Part shown: in pieces, positions 54,530 through 63,487 of the stretch
How positions within the stretch are numbered: position 1 is the first letter of the stretch
How the letters are laid out: every line of letters begins with the position of its first letter
Source: Vulcanimicrobiota bacterium
GTDB taxonomy: Bacteria > Vulcanimicrobiota > Vulcanimicrobiia > Vulcanimicrobiales > Vulcanimicrobiaceae
Assembly: GCA_027306785.1 (NCBI GenBank)
Contig: DAHUZB010000008.1
Location: 1 to 64,000, forward strand
Reading direction: 5' to 3'
Length of the DNA: 64,000 bases
Notes under the pieces: generated by a model
Database searches by the model: none
Seen by the model: the letters and a program-made list of their open reading frames with translations, nothing else
What the model was told of the DNA's origin: nothing
Position numbers and translations under genes: made by a program

Positions 54530-54865
54530 CTACGAGATCAGACGCAGGGTGAGCGGATAGCGATACCGCTCGCCCTGCGACGTTTTGACGCCCGCGATGA
54601 TGCAGAGGACGAGGTTTGCGAGGCCGACGATCGCGAGCAAAAGGATGCCGACGACCGCAAAGATCAGGACCCAGGAGATGAGCGCCGCGATCAACACGGT
54701 GATCTGAAAGTTCAAGGCCTCTTTCGCCTCGTCCGCGAGCCATGGTTTGTTCTCGCGCGAGACGAGCCACACGATCAGCGGCACGAGAAATCCGAAAAAG
54801 ACGCCGCTGAGATGGGTGAGGACGGCGATGGTCTTGTCGTCCTGCGTGGGCTGCTGCTCGATCAT
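54530..54865 (-). CDS. DUF4870 family membrane protein
   Basis: The 111-residue product matches DUF4870: an N-terminal KTIAVLTHLSGVFFGFLVPLIVWL, DEAKEALNFQITVLIAALI and a last helix ending in GVKTSQGERYRYPLTLRLI. Three to four membrane segments are visible. Function is unknown. It overlaps the APC permease stop by ATGA, so the two are in one operon. Confidence 0.85.
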   Translation of the reverse strand: MIEQQPTQDDKTIAVLTHLSGVFFGFLVPLIVWLVSRENKPWLADEAKEALNFQITVLIAALISWVLIFAVVGILLLAIVGLANLVLCIIAGVKTSQGERYRYPLTLRLIS

Positions 54866-56190
54866 GGCGTTCCCTCCTGTGCAGCGGCCTTACGACGCGC
54901 GCGCGTGAAAACCCGGTAGACCGGCAGCCCGAGCAGCATGATCCCGAGGCCCACGAGCGTGTCGCGCGGCGATCCGATCGCGACGTCGGCCACGATACCC
55001 CACGCGACCGCGAGAAAGAGCGCGGTGCTCCACGGGTGCAACGGCATGCGGAACGAGACCGGTCGGTCGCCGTCGCGTTTGCGAAAAATGAAGAGCGCGA
55101 TGGCGGCGAGTCCGAAGAAGACGAAATCCACGCTCTCCACGTAGTTGAGGATCTGGTTGTAGCTCCCGCTCAGCGCCACGACGGCGGCGGTCAGGCCCTG
55201 CGCGAGGATCGCGAGCACGGGCACTCGCGTGCGCGGATGCACGTAGCCGAGAAAGCGGAAAAACGTGCCGTCTTCGGCCATCTGATAATAGACGCGCGGC
55301 GAGACGAGGATCTGCTGCGAGAGCGTGCTCATCGTCGCGATTGCGACGAGTCCGGTGACGATCGCCGCGCCGACGGGGCCGAGCGCGAGCGCGGCGAGAT
55401 CGCTCGCGGGCGTCTGCGAATGCGCGAGCGCGGCGGCACCGAGCCCGTGCAGAAACGCCCAATTCGCGAGCAGATAGAGCACCACGACGAGCAGCACGCC
55501 GATGGTGATCGCGCGCGGTAACGTGCGCGCCGGGTCTTTCAATTCGGCATTGATAAAGCTCGACGTATGCCAGCCGTCGTAGGCGAAGAGCACGGCGACG
55601 AGCGCGATACCGCTCGCTCCGAGCAGTTGCGCGTTCGAGAGCGGCGCGAGCGCGGGGGCGACGACGGCATGCGTCGCGGCGCCGTGCGCGATCAGCGCGC
55701 AGACGGCGACGACGAGAATCATCGCCACGTTGAGCAGCATGAAGAGATGCTGGGTGATCGCACCCTGACGCACGCCGACGCAGTTGACGAGCGTGAACGC
55801 GGCGATGATGATCGCGCCGAGGACGCCGGTTCCGATCGGCAGATGCAGCGCGGGTATCACGTAGATTGCGAAGGTGACCGCACCCGCCGCCATGCCGCCG
55901 CTCTGCGCCACGAAGAGCAGCGTCCACCCGTAGACGAAGGCGATGCTCGGGTGGAACGCGTCGCGCAGGTAGGCGTAGAAGCCGCCGTCCTCGGGTCTGC
56001 GCGCGGCGAGCTCGGCGAAGAGCGCCGCGCCGAGCAGGGCGATCAGACCGCCCGCGATCCATGCCGCCGTGGCGAGCGCGGGCGTGTGCAGGTAGCCGAT
56101 CACGAGCGCGGGGTTGAGAAAGATGCCGGAGCCGAGGATCCCGCCCATCACGATCAGCACCGCATCGGTACTGCCGAGCCGTCGTATCAT
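54862..56190 (-). CDS. APC-superfamily amino-acid permease (copy 1)
   Basis: The 442-residue permease has twelve hydrophobic segments in the APC layout. The first holds VLIVMGGILGSGIFLNPALV, the family's unwound-helix GSG motif, followed by ELAARRPEDGGFYAYLRDAF. The end carries short hydrophobic helices and a basic tail (FTRARRKAAAQEGTP). It is one of three related permeases in this end of the window and is followed by the DUF4870 gene. Likely substrates are amino acids or polyamines. Confidence 0.9.
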   Translation of the reverse strand: MIRRLGSTDAVLIVMGGILGSGIFLNPALVIGYLHTPALATAAWIAGGLIALLGAALFAELAARRPEDGGFYAYLRDAFHPSIAFVYGWTLLFVAQSGGMAAGAVTFAIYVIPALHLPIGTGVLGAIIIAAFTLVNCVGVRQGAITQHLFMLLNVAMILVVAVCALIAHGAATHAVVAPALAPLSNAQLLGASGIALVAVLFAYDGWHTSSFINAELKDPARTLPRAITIGVLLVVVLYLLANWAFLHGLGAAALAHSQTPASDLAALALGPVGAAIVTGLVAIATMSTLSQQILVSPRVYYQMAEDGTFFRFLGYVHPRTRVPVLAILAQGLTAAVVALSGSYNQILNYVESVDFVFFGLAAIALFIFRKRDGDRPVSFRMPLHPWSTALFLAVAWGIVADVAIGSPRDTLVGLGIMLLGLPVYRVFTRARRKAAAQEGTP

Positions 56191-56235
56191 TGCGGCCCAG
56201 GACCCGGGGAGGCAAGCGGACGGTTTCGCCCGCGG

Positions 56236-57222
56236 CTAGGCGCTGCGGAAGTGCTCCATCCGATCGTGCGCGGCGACGAACGCGTCGACGACGTAGGGAT
56301 CGAACGCGCCGCCGCGTTCACCGACGATCTGTGCGAGCGCGTGCTGCGCGGTGAACTCCACGCGATGCGGTCGTTCGGAGACGAGGGCCATGTAGGTGTC
56401 GGCCACGCCGACGATGCGCGCGAGCAGCGGCGTCTCGTCGCCGCAGAGTCCGTCGGGATAGCCGCTCCCGTCGTAACGCTCGTGATGGAAGCGCGCGATC
56501 GCCTCGGCGGCGCGCATCAGCGGACGGCCGCCGCCCGAGAGGATGGCGGCTCCGGCGTCGACGTGGTTGTTGACGACGCTGCGCCAGCGCGACGTGAGCG
56601 CCGAGGGCATCGCGCGTACCTTGCTCGGCACGGCGATCATGCCGACGTCGTAGACGAGACTGCAGATCCGCAGCGTTTCGCACTGCTCCGGCGGCAGCCG
56701 CAGCTCGGTTGCGATCGCGACGGAGAGATCGCGTACGAGCACCGCTTGCCGGGCCAGGTCACGATCGTAGGCTTCGAGCATGCGATGTAGGCGCAGCAGC
56801 GTATCGCGTTCGTCGGTCGGCATCACGATCTCGCCGAAGCTCGTCCGCGGCGTGGGCGACCCGGCATAGTGACGCAGTTGCTTGGTGAACTCGCCGAGCG
56901 CGAGCGGCTTGTTCAGAAACAGCGTCGCGCCCGCGGCGAGTGCCCGTTCGGCGAGGGTGCGATCGCCCGCCGCGGTAAGCATCAGGATCGGCGTGAACGC
57001 ATGCGTGGGCAGCGCGCGAACCGCGGTGATGAAATCGACGCCGTCCATCTCCGGCATCTGATAGTCGACCACGATCAACGACGGGCGCAGATCGCGTAAC
57101 CGTTCGAGCGCGTGCTGCGGGTCGTCGAAGGCAAGCGCCTCCTCGGCGAGGACGCGTTTGACGACGGCACCGTAGAATTTGAGGTTCGTCTCATCGTCGT
57201 CGACGACGACCACGCGGTTCAT
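56236..57222 (-). CDS. Response regulator with degenerate HD-GYP domain
   Basis: The 328-residue protein starts at 57222 (MNRVVVVDDDETN). Residues 1-120 are a receiver with the acceptor D53 in VVDYQMPEMDG and K105. The rest resembles HD-GYP c-di-GMP phosphodiesterases (FHHERYDGSGYPDGL, residues 245-259; RIVGVADTYMALVSERPHR). However, the HD dyad position reads YDVGM (residues 191-195) instead of HDxGK, and the upstream first-helix histidine is also missing. The metal site is therefore probably broken and the domain may act as a c-di-GMP sensor or scaffold. No histidine kinase is adjacent. Confidence 0.85.
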   Translation of the reverse strand: MNRVVVVDDDETNLKFYGAVVKRVLAEEALAFDDPQHALERLRDLRPSLIVVDYQMPEMDGVDFITAVRALPTHAFTPILMLTAAGDRTLAERALAAGATLFLNKPLALGEFTKQLRHYAGSPTPRTSFGEIVMPTDERDTLLRLHRMLEAYDRDLARQAVLVRDLSVAIATELRLPPEQCETLRICSLVYDVGMIAVPSKVRAMPSALTSRWRSVVNNHVDAGAAILSGGGRPLMRAAEAIARFHHERYDGSGYPDGLCGDETPLLARIVGVADTYMALVSERPHRVEFTAQHALAQIVGERGGAFDPYVVDAFVAAHDRMEHFRSA

Positions 57223-57317
57223 ACCTTGTAGTCTCTCCCGCGCGCGACGAGCCAAACCTTATCGGCGCGTGAAACCTCCGCGTAGCTGCGGTAAAGTTGC
57301 GGTCAACCCTCCGAGCG

Positions 57318-58511
57318 CTACGTCCATTGATACGCCGGTTCCGCATGCTGCGTGAGATCGAGTCCCAGGTGCTCCTGATCCGCCGTCACGCGTAGCGGCA
57401 TCACGATCATCACGAGCTTGAGCACGACCCACGTCATTGCCGCGCTGTAGATCCACACGACGCCGACCGCGGCGATCTGCACGAGCACCTGGTGCGCCAC
57501 GGCGGCGTGCACCGCGAAGATGCCGGTGAGAATCGCGCCGACCGTACCGCCGATGCCGTGTACCGGAAAGACGTCGAGCGCGTCGTCGACGCGCATGCGG
57601 GCACGCAACTGCACGGCTCCATAGCAGACGAGCGCGGCGATCGCGCCGATCAGGATCGCGGCGGCGGGCGTCACGTAGCCCGCCGCGGGCGTGATCGCCA
57701 CCAGACCCGCAGCCGACCCCGCGGCGGCCCCGACCGCGGTGGGCGAGCCGCTGCGCCACCAGGCGAGGGTCATCCATGCAAGCGCGCCCATCGCACCCGC
57801 CACGTCGGTGTTCACGAAGGCGATCGCCGCGATGCCGTTGGCCGCGAGCGCGCTCCCCGCGTTGAAGCCGAACCAGCCGAACCAGCACAGCGCGATGCCG
57901 AGCAGCATCATCGTGCGGTCGTGCGGTTCGTGTGCGCCGCCGTGCAGGCGCGGTCCGAGCATCCACGCGCAGACCAGCGCCGCCACGCCCGACGAAACGT
58001 GTACGACCGTGCCGCCCGCGAAATCGAGCGCACCGAGATCGGCGAGCCATCCGCCGTGCCCCCAGATCCAATGCGCGATCGGATCGTAGACGAGCGTCGA
58101 CCACAGCACGGTAAAGATCAGGAACGCGGCAAACCGCTTACGTTCGGCGAACGCTCCGGTGATGAGCGCGGGCGTGATCACGGCGAACATCATCTGAAAG
58201 AGCGCGAACGCGGCGTGCGGGATCGTCGCCGCGTACTGCGGGTTCGGCGCGGCTCCCACATGTGCGAAACCGAGCCAAGCGAAGCCGCCGATAACGTGAT
58301 GCCAATCGGGACCGAAGGCGAGCGTGTAGCCCCACAGCACCCATTGCACGGCGACGGCGCACAGCGCGAAGAAACTGTGCATCAGCGTCGAGAGCACGTT
58401 CTTGCGGTGCACGAAGCCGCCGTAAAAGAACCCGAGTGCCGGAGTCATCAACATGACGAGCGCCGCGCTCGTCAGCACCCATGCGGTATCGCCCGCGCTG
58501 ATCCGTTCCAT
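57318..58511 (-). CDS. amt: Ammonium transporter (Amt)
   Basis: The 397-residue protein has eleven hydrophobic segments. Family motifs include ALGFFYGGFVHRKNVLSTLMHSF, the DFAGGTVVHVSSGVAALVCAW segment with the pore histidine, and a later FPVHGIGGTVGAILTG with the second pore histidine. It takes up ammonium at the inner membrane. No glnK (PII) gene is adjacent, unlike many amt genes. It lies between the degenerate HD-GYP regulator and an APC permease, in the nitrogen-related zone. Confidence 0.93.
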   Translation of the reverse strand: MERISAGDTAWVLTSAALVMLMTPALGFFYGGFVHRKNVLSTLMHSFFALCAVAVQWVLWGYTLAFGPDWHHVIGGFAWLGFAHVGAAPNPQYAATIPHAAFALFQMMFAVITPALITGAFAERKRFAAFLIFTVLWSTLVYDPIAHWIWGHGGWLADLGALDFAGGTVVHVSSGVAALVCAWMLGPRLHGGAHEPHDRTMMLLGIALCWFGWFGFNAGSALAANGIAAIAFVNTDVAGAMGALAWMTLAWWRSGSPTAVGAAAGSAAGLVAITPAAGYVTPAAAILIGAIAALVCYGAVQLRARMRVDDALDVFPVHGIGGTVGAILTGIFAVHAAVAHQVLVQIAAVGVVWIYSAAMTWVVLKLVMIVMPLRVTADQEHLGLDLTQHAEPAYQWT

Positions 58512-58557
58512 AGAGGAACGTTACCGGATCGCGCGTCGCGGCGCATTCGCCGAACGG

Positions 58558-59907
58558 TTAAATCTCGCGGGCTCGTTTACGACGAAAGGCGTAATAGACC
58601 GGGATACCCGTGAGGAGCACGACCACACCGATCAGCGTATCGGTGGTGGATTTCAAGAGCACGTCGACGACGATGCCCCACGCGACCACGAGAAAGAGCA
58701 ACGTACTCCACGGATGGAGCGGGATCGTAAAGAACGGGCGCGGCGCGCGCGCCGCCGCGTCGCGTCGACGAAAGATGATGAGCGCGAGCGCCGCGAAGCC
58801 GAAGAAGATGTAGTCGACGCTCGTGACCCAGTTGAGGATCAGATCGTACTTGCCCGAGAGCGCGATCAGCATCGCGGCGACGCCTTGCACCGCGATTGCG
58901 ATCACCGGAACGTGCGTGCGCGGATCGATCTTCGCGAGCGCTTTGAAGAACGTTCCGTCGGCGGCCATCTGATAGTACACGCGCGGCGCGGTGAGAATTT
59001 GATTGGTGATGAAGCCGAGCGTGGAGAGCGCGACGATCGTCGCCATGATCGTGCCGCCGACCGGCCCGAGCACGGCGCGTACCACGTCGGATGCGGGGGT
59101 GTCGGTGTGCGCGAGTCCGTCTTGCCCGAGCGCCGCCAAGCAGACGGCGTTGACCGCGAGGTAGAGCACGACCACGCCGAGCACGCCGTAGATCATGCCG
59201 CGCGCGAGCGTCTTGTGCGGATCGCGCAGCTCCGCCGACATGAAGCTCGACGTTTGCCAGCCGCTGTAGGCGAACATCACCGGCACGAGCGCGAGACCCA
59301 TCGCGAGCAGCGGATTGAACGGCGCGACCGGAGCGTTGACCGCCGGGTGCACGAGCGCGCCGTGAACGGCGAAGAGACCCACCGCGATCACGCCGAGAAT
59401 CGCGACGAGCTTGGCGAGCATGAAGCCGTTCTGCGCGTTCGCGCCCTGTCGCACGCCCAGGCAGTTGACCAGCGTGAAGAGCGCGATCACGCCTACCGCG
59501 ATCGCGGTGGTGAGCGGACCGGAGAGATGCGTGCCGGTGATGGCGGGTAGATAGAATGCGAAGGTGACCGCCGAGGCGGCCGCGCCGCCGCTCTGCGAGA
59601 CGAGCAGTAGCGTCCACCCGTAGCAGAAGGCGACGAGCGGATGAAACGCCTCGCGCAGATACGCGTAGACGCCACCGTCGTCGGGACGGCGGGCGGCGAG
59701 TTCGGCGAAGACGCCCGCGCCGATCATCGCGATCGCGCCGCCGAGCACCCAGGCGAGGATCACGAGCGGACCGGTGTGCACGAAGCGCGCCACGCGCGAC
59801 GTATTGAAGAAGATGCCGGATCCGATGATGCCGCCCATGACGATGAGCGCGGCGTCGCGCGCGCCGAGTCGGCGCTGCAGTTGAGGGTGCTCGGATGCCT
59901 CGGCCAT
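58558..59907 (-). CDS. APC-superfamily amino-acid permease (copy 2)
   Basis: The 449-residue permease is closely similar to copy 1: ALIVMGGIIGSGIFFNTSRVA at the first helix, ELAARRPDDGGVYAYLREAFHPL, SGGAAASAVTFAFYLP and a C-terminus with RRRDAAARAPRPFFTIPLHPW. It begins with a short hydrophilic segment (AEASEHPQLQRRLG). An Lrp/AsnC gene lies directly upstream on the same strand, 39 bases away, and could control it. Confidence 0.9.
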   Translation of the reverse strand: MAEASEHPQLQRRLGARDAALIVMGGIIGSGIFFNTSRVARFVHTGPLVILAWVLGGAIAMIGAGVFAELAARRPDDGGVYAYLREAFHPLVAFCYGWTLLLVSQSGGAAASAVTFAFYLPAITGTHLSGPLTTAIAVGVIALFTLVNCLGVRQGANAQNGFMLAKLVAILGVIAVGLFAVHGALVHPAVNAPVAPFNPLLAMGLALVPVMFAYSGWQTSSFMSAELRDPHKTLARGMIYGVLGVVVLYLAVNAVCLAALGQDGLAHTDTPASDVVRAVLGPVGGTIMATIVALSTLGFITNQILTAPRVYYQMAADGTFFKALAKIDPRTHVPVIAIAVQGVAAMLIALSGKYDLILNWVTSVDYIFFGFAALALIIFRRRDAAARAPRPFFTIPLHPWSTLLFLVVAWGIVVDVLLKSTTDTLIGVVVLLTGIPVYYAFRRKRAREI

Positions 59908-59946
59908 GCACGGTCATTCCGCGCACGGCGCGCGCGGCCTGTAGCG

Positions 59947-60450
59947 TTACGCCGGATGCAGCGTGGGGTGCCGATCGGTGGAGAGCGCGAGCGTCGTCGC
60001 GGTGGCGGTTACCTGCGGTGATTCGCGAATCGCATCGAGCACATCGGCGAGATCGCGCGAACTGCGCGCATGCACCTTCACGAGCAGACACCACTCGCCG
60101 GTGACGCGATGCACCTCTTCCACCGCGGCGGCGTCGTTTGAGAGCGCCATCACGCTGCGCGCGTGCACGTCGCAGTCGCCGCTGCCGGTGCGCACCCAGA
60201 TGAAGGCGAGGATCGGATAGCCCAGTGCTTCCCAATCCACGACGATCGTATAGCCGACGAGAATGCCCATGCGCTCCAGGCGGCGCATGCGGTCGCGCAC
60301 GGCGGGGCGTGAGAGCGAGAGCGTGCGCGACAGCTCCTCGGCGCTGGTGCGGCCATTACGGCGCAGTTCGTGCAGCAGGCGCAGATCGATGGCATCGAGC
60401 CTGCGAATCGACGGCAGGGAATCGGGCTGCAGCACGGGCGGGACCTCCAT
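59947..60450 (-). CDS. Lrp/AsnC-family transcription regulator
   Basis: The ~167-residue protein starts at ATG 60450 (a TTG lies one codon earlier) with GAAGG just upstream. The N-terminal HTH is LDAIDLRLLHELRRNGRTSAEELSRTLSLSRPAVRDRMRRLE, followed by an AsnC_ligand-binding (RAM) domain with VRTGSGDCDVHARSV and EVHRVTGEWCLLVKVHARS. Such regulators sense amino acids and control transport or metabolism. It sits between APC copy 2 (same strand) and EamA (divergent), and TTCGAA motifs fill the shared promoter region. Confidence 0.93.
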   Translation of the reverse strand: MEVPPVLQPDSLPSIRRLDAIDLRLLHELRRNGRTSAEELSRTLSLSRPAVRDRMRRLERMGILVGYTIVVDWEALGYPILAFIWVRTGSGDCDVHARSVMALSNDAAAVEEVHRVTGEWCLLVKVHARSSRDLADVLDAIRESPQVTATATTLALSTDRHPTLHPA

Positions 60451-60455
60451 CAACC

Positions 60456-60496
60456 TTCGAATCGTACGTGTTTCGAAAAAATGCTTTCGTTTCGAA
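60456..60496. promoter_or_regulatory. Three TTCGAA motifs in the Lrp-EamA intergenic region
   Basis: TTCGAA occurs at 60456-60461, 60472-60477 and 60491-60496, with starts 16 and 19 bases apart. The 73-base intergenic region between divergent lrp-type and EamA genes holds all three. The spacing suggests helical-face-related binding by the Lrp protein, but this is inferred. Confidence 0.35.
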
Positions 60497-60523
60497 CGTT
60501 ACTATACGATACTCGGTTACGAT

Positions 60524-61438
60524 ATGGAAAGCGTGAGCTCGCCGCCGCGCGTCCGGGCTCTGCCCTGGATCGCGCTCGTTGCCGTCTGGTTTCTCTGGGG
60601 ATCGACCTACATCGCGATCCGCGCCGCGGTGGAGACGATCCCGCCGTTCCTCATGGTGGGCGTGCGCTACCTGATCGCGGGCTTGCTGCTGAGCGGTGTG
60701 CTCGTACTCTGGAACCGCGATTGGCTGCGCGCGATCACGCGGCGGCAGTGGATCTCGCTCGCGGTCGCCGCCTTCGCGCTGCTGGTGGTCGGCAACGGGC
60801 TGCTGAGTTTCGAAGAGCAGTACGTTCCCGCGGGGGCCTCGGCGCTCGTGGTGGCGACCACGCCGATCTGGTTGATGCTCATCGATGCGGTGCTCGATCG
60901 CCGCGGCATCGCGAAGCTCGCGGTCGCCGGGCTCGTGCTCGGCACCCTCGGTATCGCGGCGCTGGTCGGCATTCCGGGCGGCACGATGCCGCTCGCGCAC
61001 GCCGCGGTCATTCTCTTCAGCGCGCTCTCGTGGGCGGCGGGTTCGGTATACATGCGCCGCAACGCGGGCTCGCACGGGAACCCGCTCATTCCCGCGCTCG
61101 AGATGTTGGCGGGCGGCGTGATGGCATTGATCGTCGCCGTCGCGACGGGCGAGACCGCGCACGTCAACCTCGCGGCGATCGCACCGCAATCGGTCGCGGG
61201 CTTCTGGTGGCTGGTCGGCCCCGGCGCGATCGTGGGCTACAGCGCCTACGGCTACGCGGTACGCACGCTGCCGACGCCGATCGTCGCCACCTATGCATAC
61301 GTCAATCCGGTGGTCGCCGTGCTGCTCGGCGCGCTCGTGCTGCACGAGTCGCTCTCGCCGGGCGTGTTGGTCGGCGGCGTCGGCATCGTGCTCGCCGTGA
61401 TCCTGATCCTACGCGCGTCGCGCCGCGCGACGTCCTAA
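60524..61438 (+). CDS. EamA/DMT-superfamily transporter (RhaT/YdcZ-like)
   Basis: The 304-residue protein has ten hydrophobic helices. Typical segments are WFLWGSTYIAIRAAVETIPPFLMVGVRYLIAG, NGLLSFEEQYVPAGASALVVATTPIW and SYMRRNAG-like second-half elements ending VILILRASRR. The start ATG at 60524 is the first after the divergent control region. The WGSTYIA start is common in amino-acid exporters of this family, and the neighbouring Lrp-type regulator supports an amino-acid role. Confidence 0.9.
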   Translation: MESVSSPPRVRALPWIALVAVWFLWGSTYIAIRAAVETIPPFLMVGVRYLIAGLLLSGVLVLWNRDWLRAITRRQWISLAVAAFALLVVGNGLLSFEEQYVPAGASALVVATTPIWLMLIDAVLDRRGIAKLAVAGLVLGTLGIAALVGIPGGTMPLAHAAVILFSALSWAAGSVYMRRNAGSHGNPLIPALEMLAGGVMALIVAVATGETAHVNLAAIAPQSVAGFWWLVGPGAIVGYSAYGYAVRTLPTPIVATYAYVNPVVAVLLGALVLHESLSPGVLVGGVGIVLAVILILRASRRATS

Positions 61439-62763
61439 CGCGCGACGGTGCGGCCGATGCGTAGCGCGAAGTAGAGCACGCCGAAGAACGCCATCACGCC
61501 GAAACCGAAGAGCGTGTCGAGCGGATAGAGCGCAGCGCACGCCACGAAGATGATCGTGAGCGCGGCGAGCACGAGCGCGGTACTGTACGGATGCAGCGGA
61601 ATGCGAAAGAACGGCGCGGGCGCGCCCGCCGCCGCGTCGCGTTTGCGAAAGACGAAGACTGCCACGGCCGCCGCCGCGACGAAGGCCCACTCGGGCGTCG
61701 TCACCCAGTTGACGATCTGTTCGAAGCTTCCGCTCGCGGCGATGATCGCGGCAAAGAATCCTTGCAACAGGATCGCGTAGGTCGGTACGTTCGTGCGCGG
61801 GTTGATCCGCGCGAAACGCTCGAAGAGTCCGCCGTCGGCCGCCATCTGAAAGTAGATGCGCGGCGCGAGCAGGATGCTGTTGCTGATGTAGCCGAGCGTG
61901 GAGAGCGCGATCGCGATCGCGATTGCCCGCGCGCCGAACGCGCCGAAGGTACGCGACATCACGTCGGCGGCGGGCGTGGCGCTCGCGGCCAGGCCCTCGA
62001 CGCCGAGCACGCGCAGGCAGCCGACGTTCACGAGCACGTAGATCGCGATGATGACGGCGGCGGCGATCACGAGCGCGCGCGGCAGCGTGCGCGCCGGATC
62101 GATCGTCTCGCCGATGATGTAGGTCGCGCACTGGAGTCCGTTGTAGGCGAAGAGTACCGGCAGCATCGCGGTTCCGACGACCGCGAGGAGGCCGATCGGC
62201 GATGCGGCGAGCGCGTGCGTCACGCTCTGCGGCGCGGCGGCCGGGCCGATCAGTCCGCCGACGATGAGCGCGCCGATCGCGAGCACTTTGAGCGCGACGA
62301 GCAAATTTTGCCAGGCGCTTCCCTGACGGACGCCGAGGATGTTGATCGCGGTGACGATCGCGAGCGTCGCGATCGCGATCACCTTCACCGACGGCGCGTG
62401 CGGGCCGAAGAGCGGTGCGAGATAGCCCGCGAAGAGCACGGCCGAAGCGGCGGTGGAGCCGGTATAGGCGATCGTCAGCGTCGTCCAGCCGAAGATGAAG
62501 CCCGCGACCGGATGAAACGCATCGCGCAGAAAGGCGTAGAGCCCGCCGCTCTCGGGGCGACGCGCCGACAGCTCGGCGAAGACGAACGCCGACATCAGCG
62601 CAAGCACGCCGCCCGCGATCCAGCAGCCGAGAACGATCGCCGCGTTCGGCGCACGATGCGCGACGACCGCGGGATTGCGAAAGATGCCCGACCCGATGAC
62701 CGCGCCGATCGCGATCAGGGTGAGGTCAAGCAGTCCGAGACGCCGCTGTAACACGATCCGCAA
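61435..62763 (-). CDS. APC-superfamily amino-acid permease (copy 3)
   Basis: The 442-residue permease is again similar to copies 1 and 2: TLIAIGAVIGSGIFRNPAVV, ELSARRPESGGLYAFLRDAFHPVAGF and a final VLYFALRIGRTVAR. It overlaps the hydrolase gene upstream on the same strand by 38 bases and is thus in a coupled minus-strand set with the hydrolase and alcohol dehydrogenase. It abuts the EamA gene at a four-base convergent overlap. Confidence 0.9.
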   Translation of the reverse strand: MRIVLQRRLGLLDLTLIAIGAVIGSGIFRNPAVVAHRAPNAAIVLGCWIAGGVLALMSAFVFAELSARRPESGGLYAFLRDAFHPVAGFIFGWTTLTIAYTGSTAASAVLFAGYLAPLFGPHAPSVKVIAIATLAIVTAINILGVRQGSAWQNLLVALKVLAIGALIVGGLIGPAAAPQSVTHALAASPIGLLAVVGTAMLPVLFAYNGLQCATYIIGETIDPARTLPRALVIAAAVIIAIYVLVNVGCLRVLGVEGLAASATPAADVMSRTFGAFGARAIAIAIALSTLGYISNSILLAPRIYFQMAADGGLFERFARINPRTNVPTYAILLQGFFAAIIAASGSFEQIVNWVTTPEWAFVAAAAVAVFVFRKRDAAAGAPAPFFRIPLHPYSTALVLAALTIIFVACAALYPLDTLFGFGVMAFFGVLYFALRIGRTVAR

Positions 62764-63487
62764 ACTCCCGAACCAGAGCGGTGAATTCCTCCGCGCGCAC
62801 GAGCGGAGCGGTGTGATCGCTGCGGCGAATGATGCGCAGACGCGCCTGCGGCAGCCGATTCAAGAATCGCCGCTCGTCCATGCGGAAGACGAGATCGTAC
62901 TCGCCGTTGACGATGAGGGTCGGCCCGCGATACGCCGCGACGGTGTCGCTGAAACGCGCGCCGCGCGAGATGAGCTTGGTATCGTTCAGCACCTGCGGGT
63001 CGAACGGAATGCGCTCCACGACCTCGGCCCACGCTCGCGGCAGCGTTGCGCGGAGCGTGACGTGCAGAAAACGCTCGCGCAGCGGCGTCGGAAGCGCGGT
63101 GATGAACCGCGCGCCCGCTTCGTACGGCCAGTGCTTCCAGCCCACGAAATCGAGCGTGCACCCGGCGAGCAGCAGCGCGCGCGTGCGATCCGGATGCGTC
63201 GCGGCATACTCCATCGCCACGTACCCGCCGAGCGAGTAGCCCACGATGAGCGGCGGCTGCGCGCAGACCTCGCCGGTAAGCTCGTCGAGCAGCGCGCGCA
63301 CCGCACCCGGCTCGAACGGCACGCGGGCGAGCGCGCCGTGCCCGGGAAGATCGGCGGCGACGACGTGATAGCGGTCGACGAGTGCGCGCGCATGGCGCGT
63401 CCAGATATCGCGCCCGAGCCGAATGCCGTGGAGAAAGAGGATCGCCGGATTGCGGCGATCCCCGTACTCAGCGTACGCCCGTGTCAA
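62726..63487 (-). CDS. Alpha/beta-hydrolase fold protein
   Basis: The 253-residue protein has the alpha/beta-hydrolase pattern: ILFLHGIRLGRDIW (oxyanion region), VVAADLPGHGAL, the nucleophile elbow VGYSLGGYVAMEY (serine), GEYDLVF (aspartate) and RRSDHTAPLV (histidine). The TTG start overlaps the upstream dehydrogenase gene by 20 bases. No family-specific motif identifies the substrate. It is co-transcribed with the dehydrogenase and an APC permease. Confidence 0.8.
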   Translation of the reverse strand: MTRAYAEYGDRRNPAILFLHGIRLGRDIWTRHARALVDRYHVVAADLPGHGALARVPFEPGAVRALLDELTGEVCAQPPLIVGYSLGGYVAMEYAATHPDRTRALLLAGCTLDFVGWKHWPYEAGARFITALPTPLRERFLHVTLRATLPRAWAEVVERIPFDPQVLNDTKLISRGARFSDTVAAYRGPTLIVNGEYDLVFRMDERRFLNRLPQARLRIIRRSDHTAPLVRAEEFTALVREFADRVTAASRTA

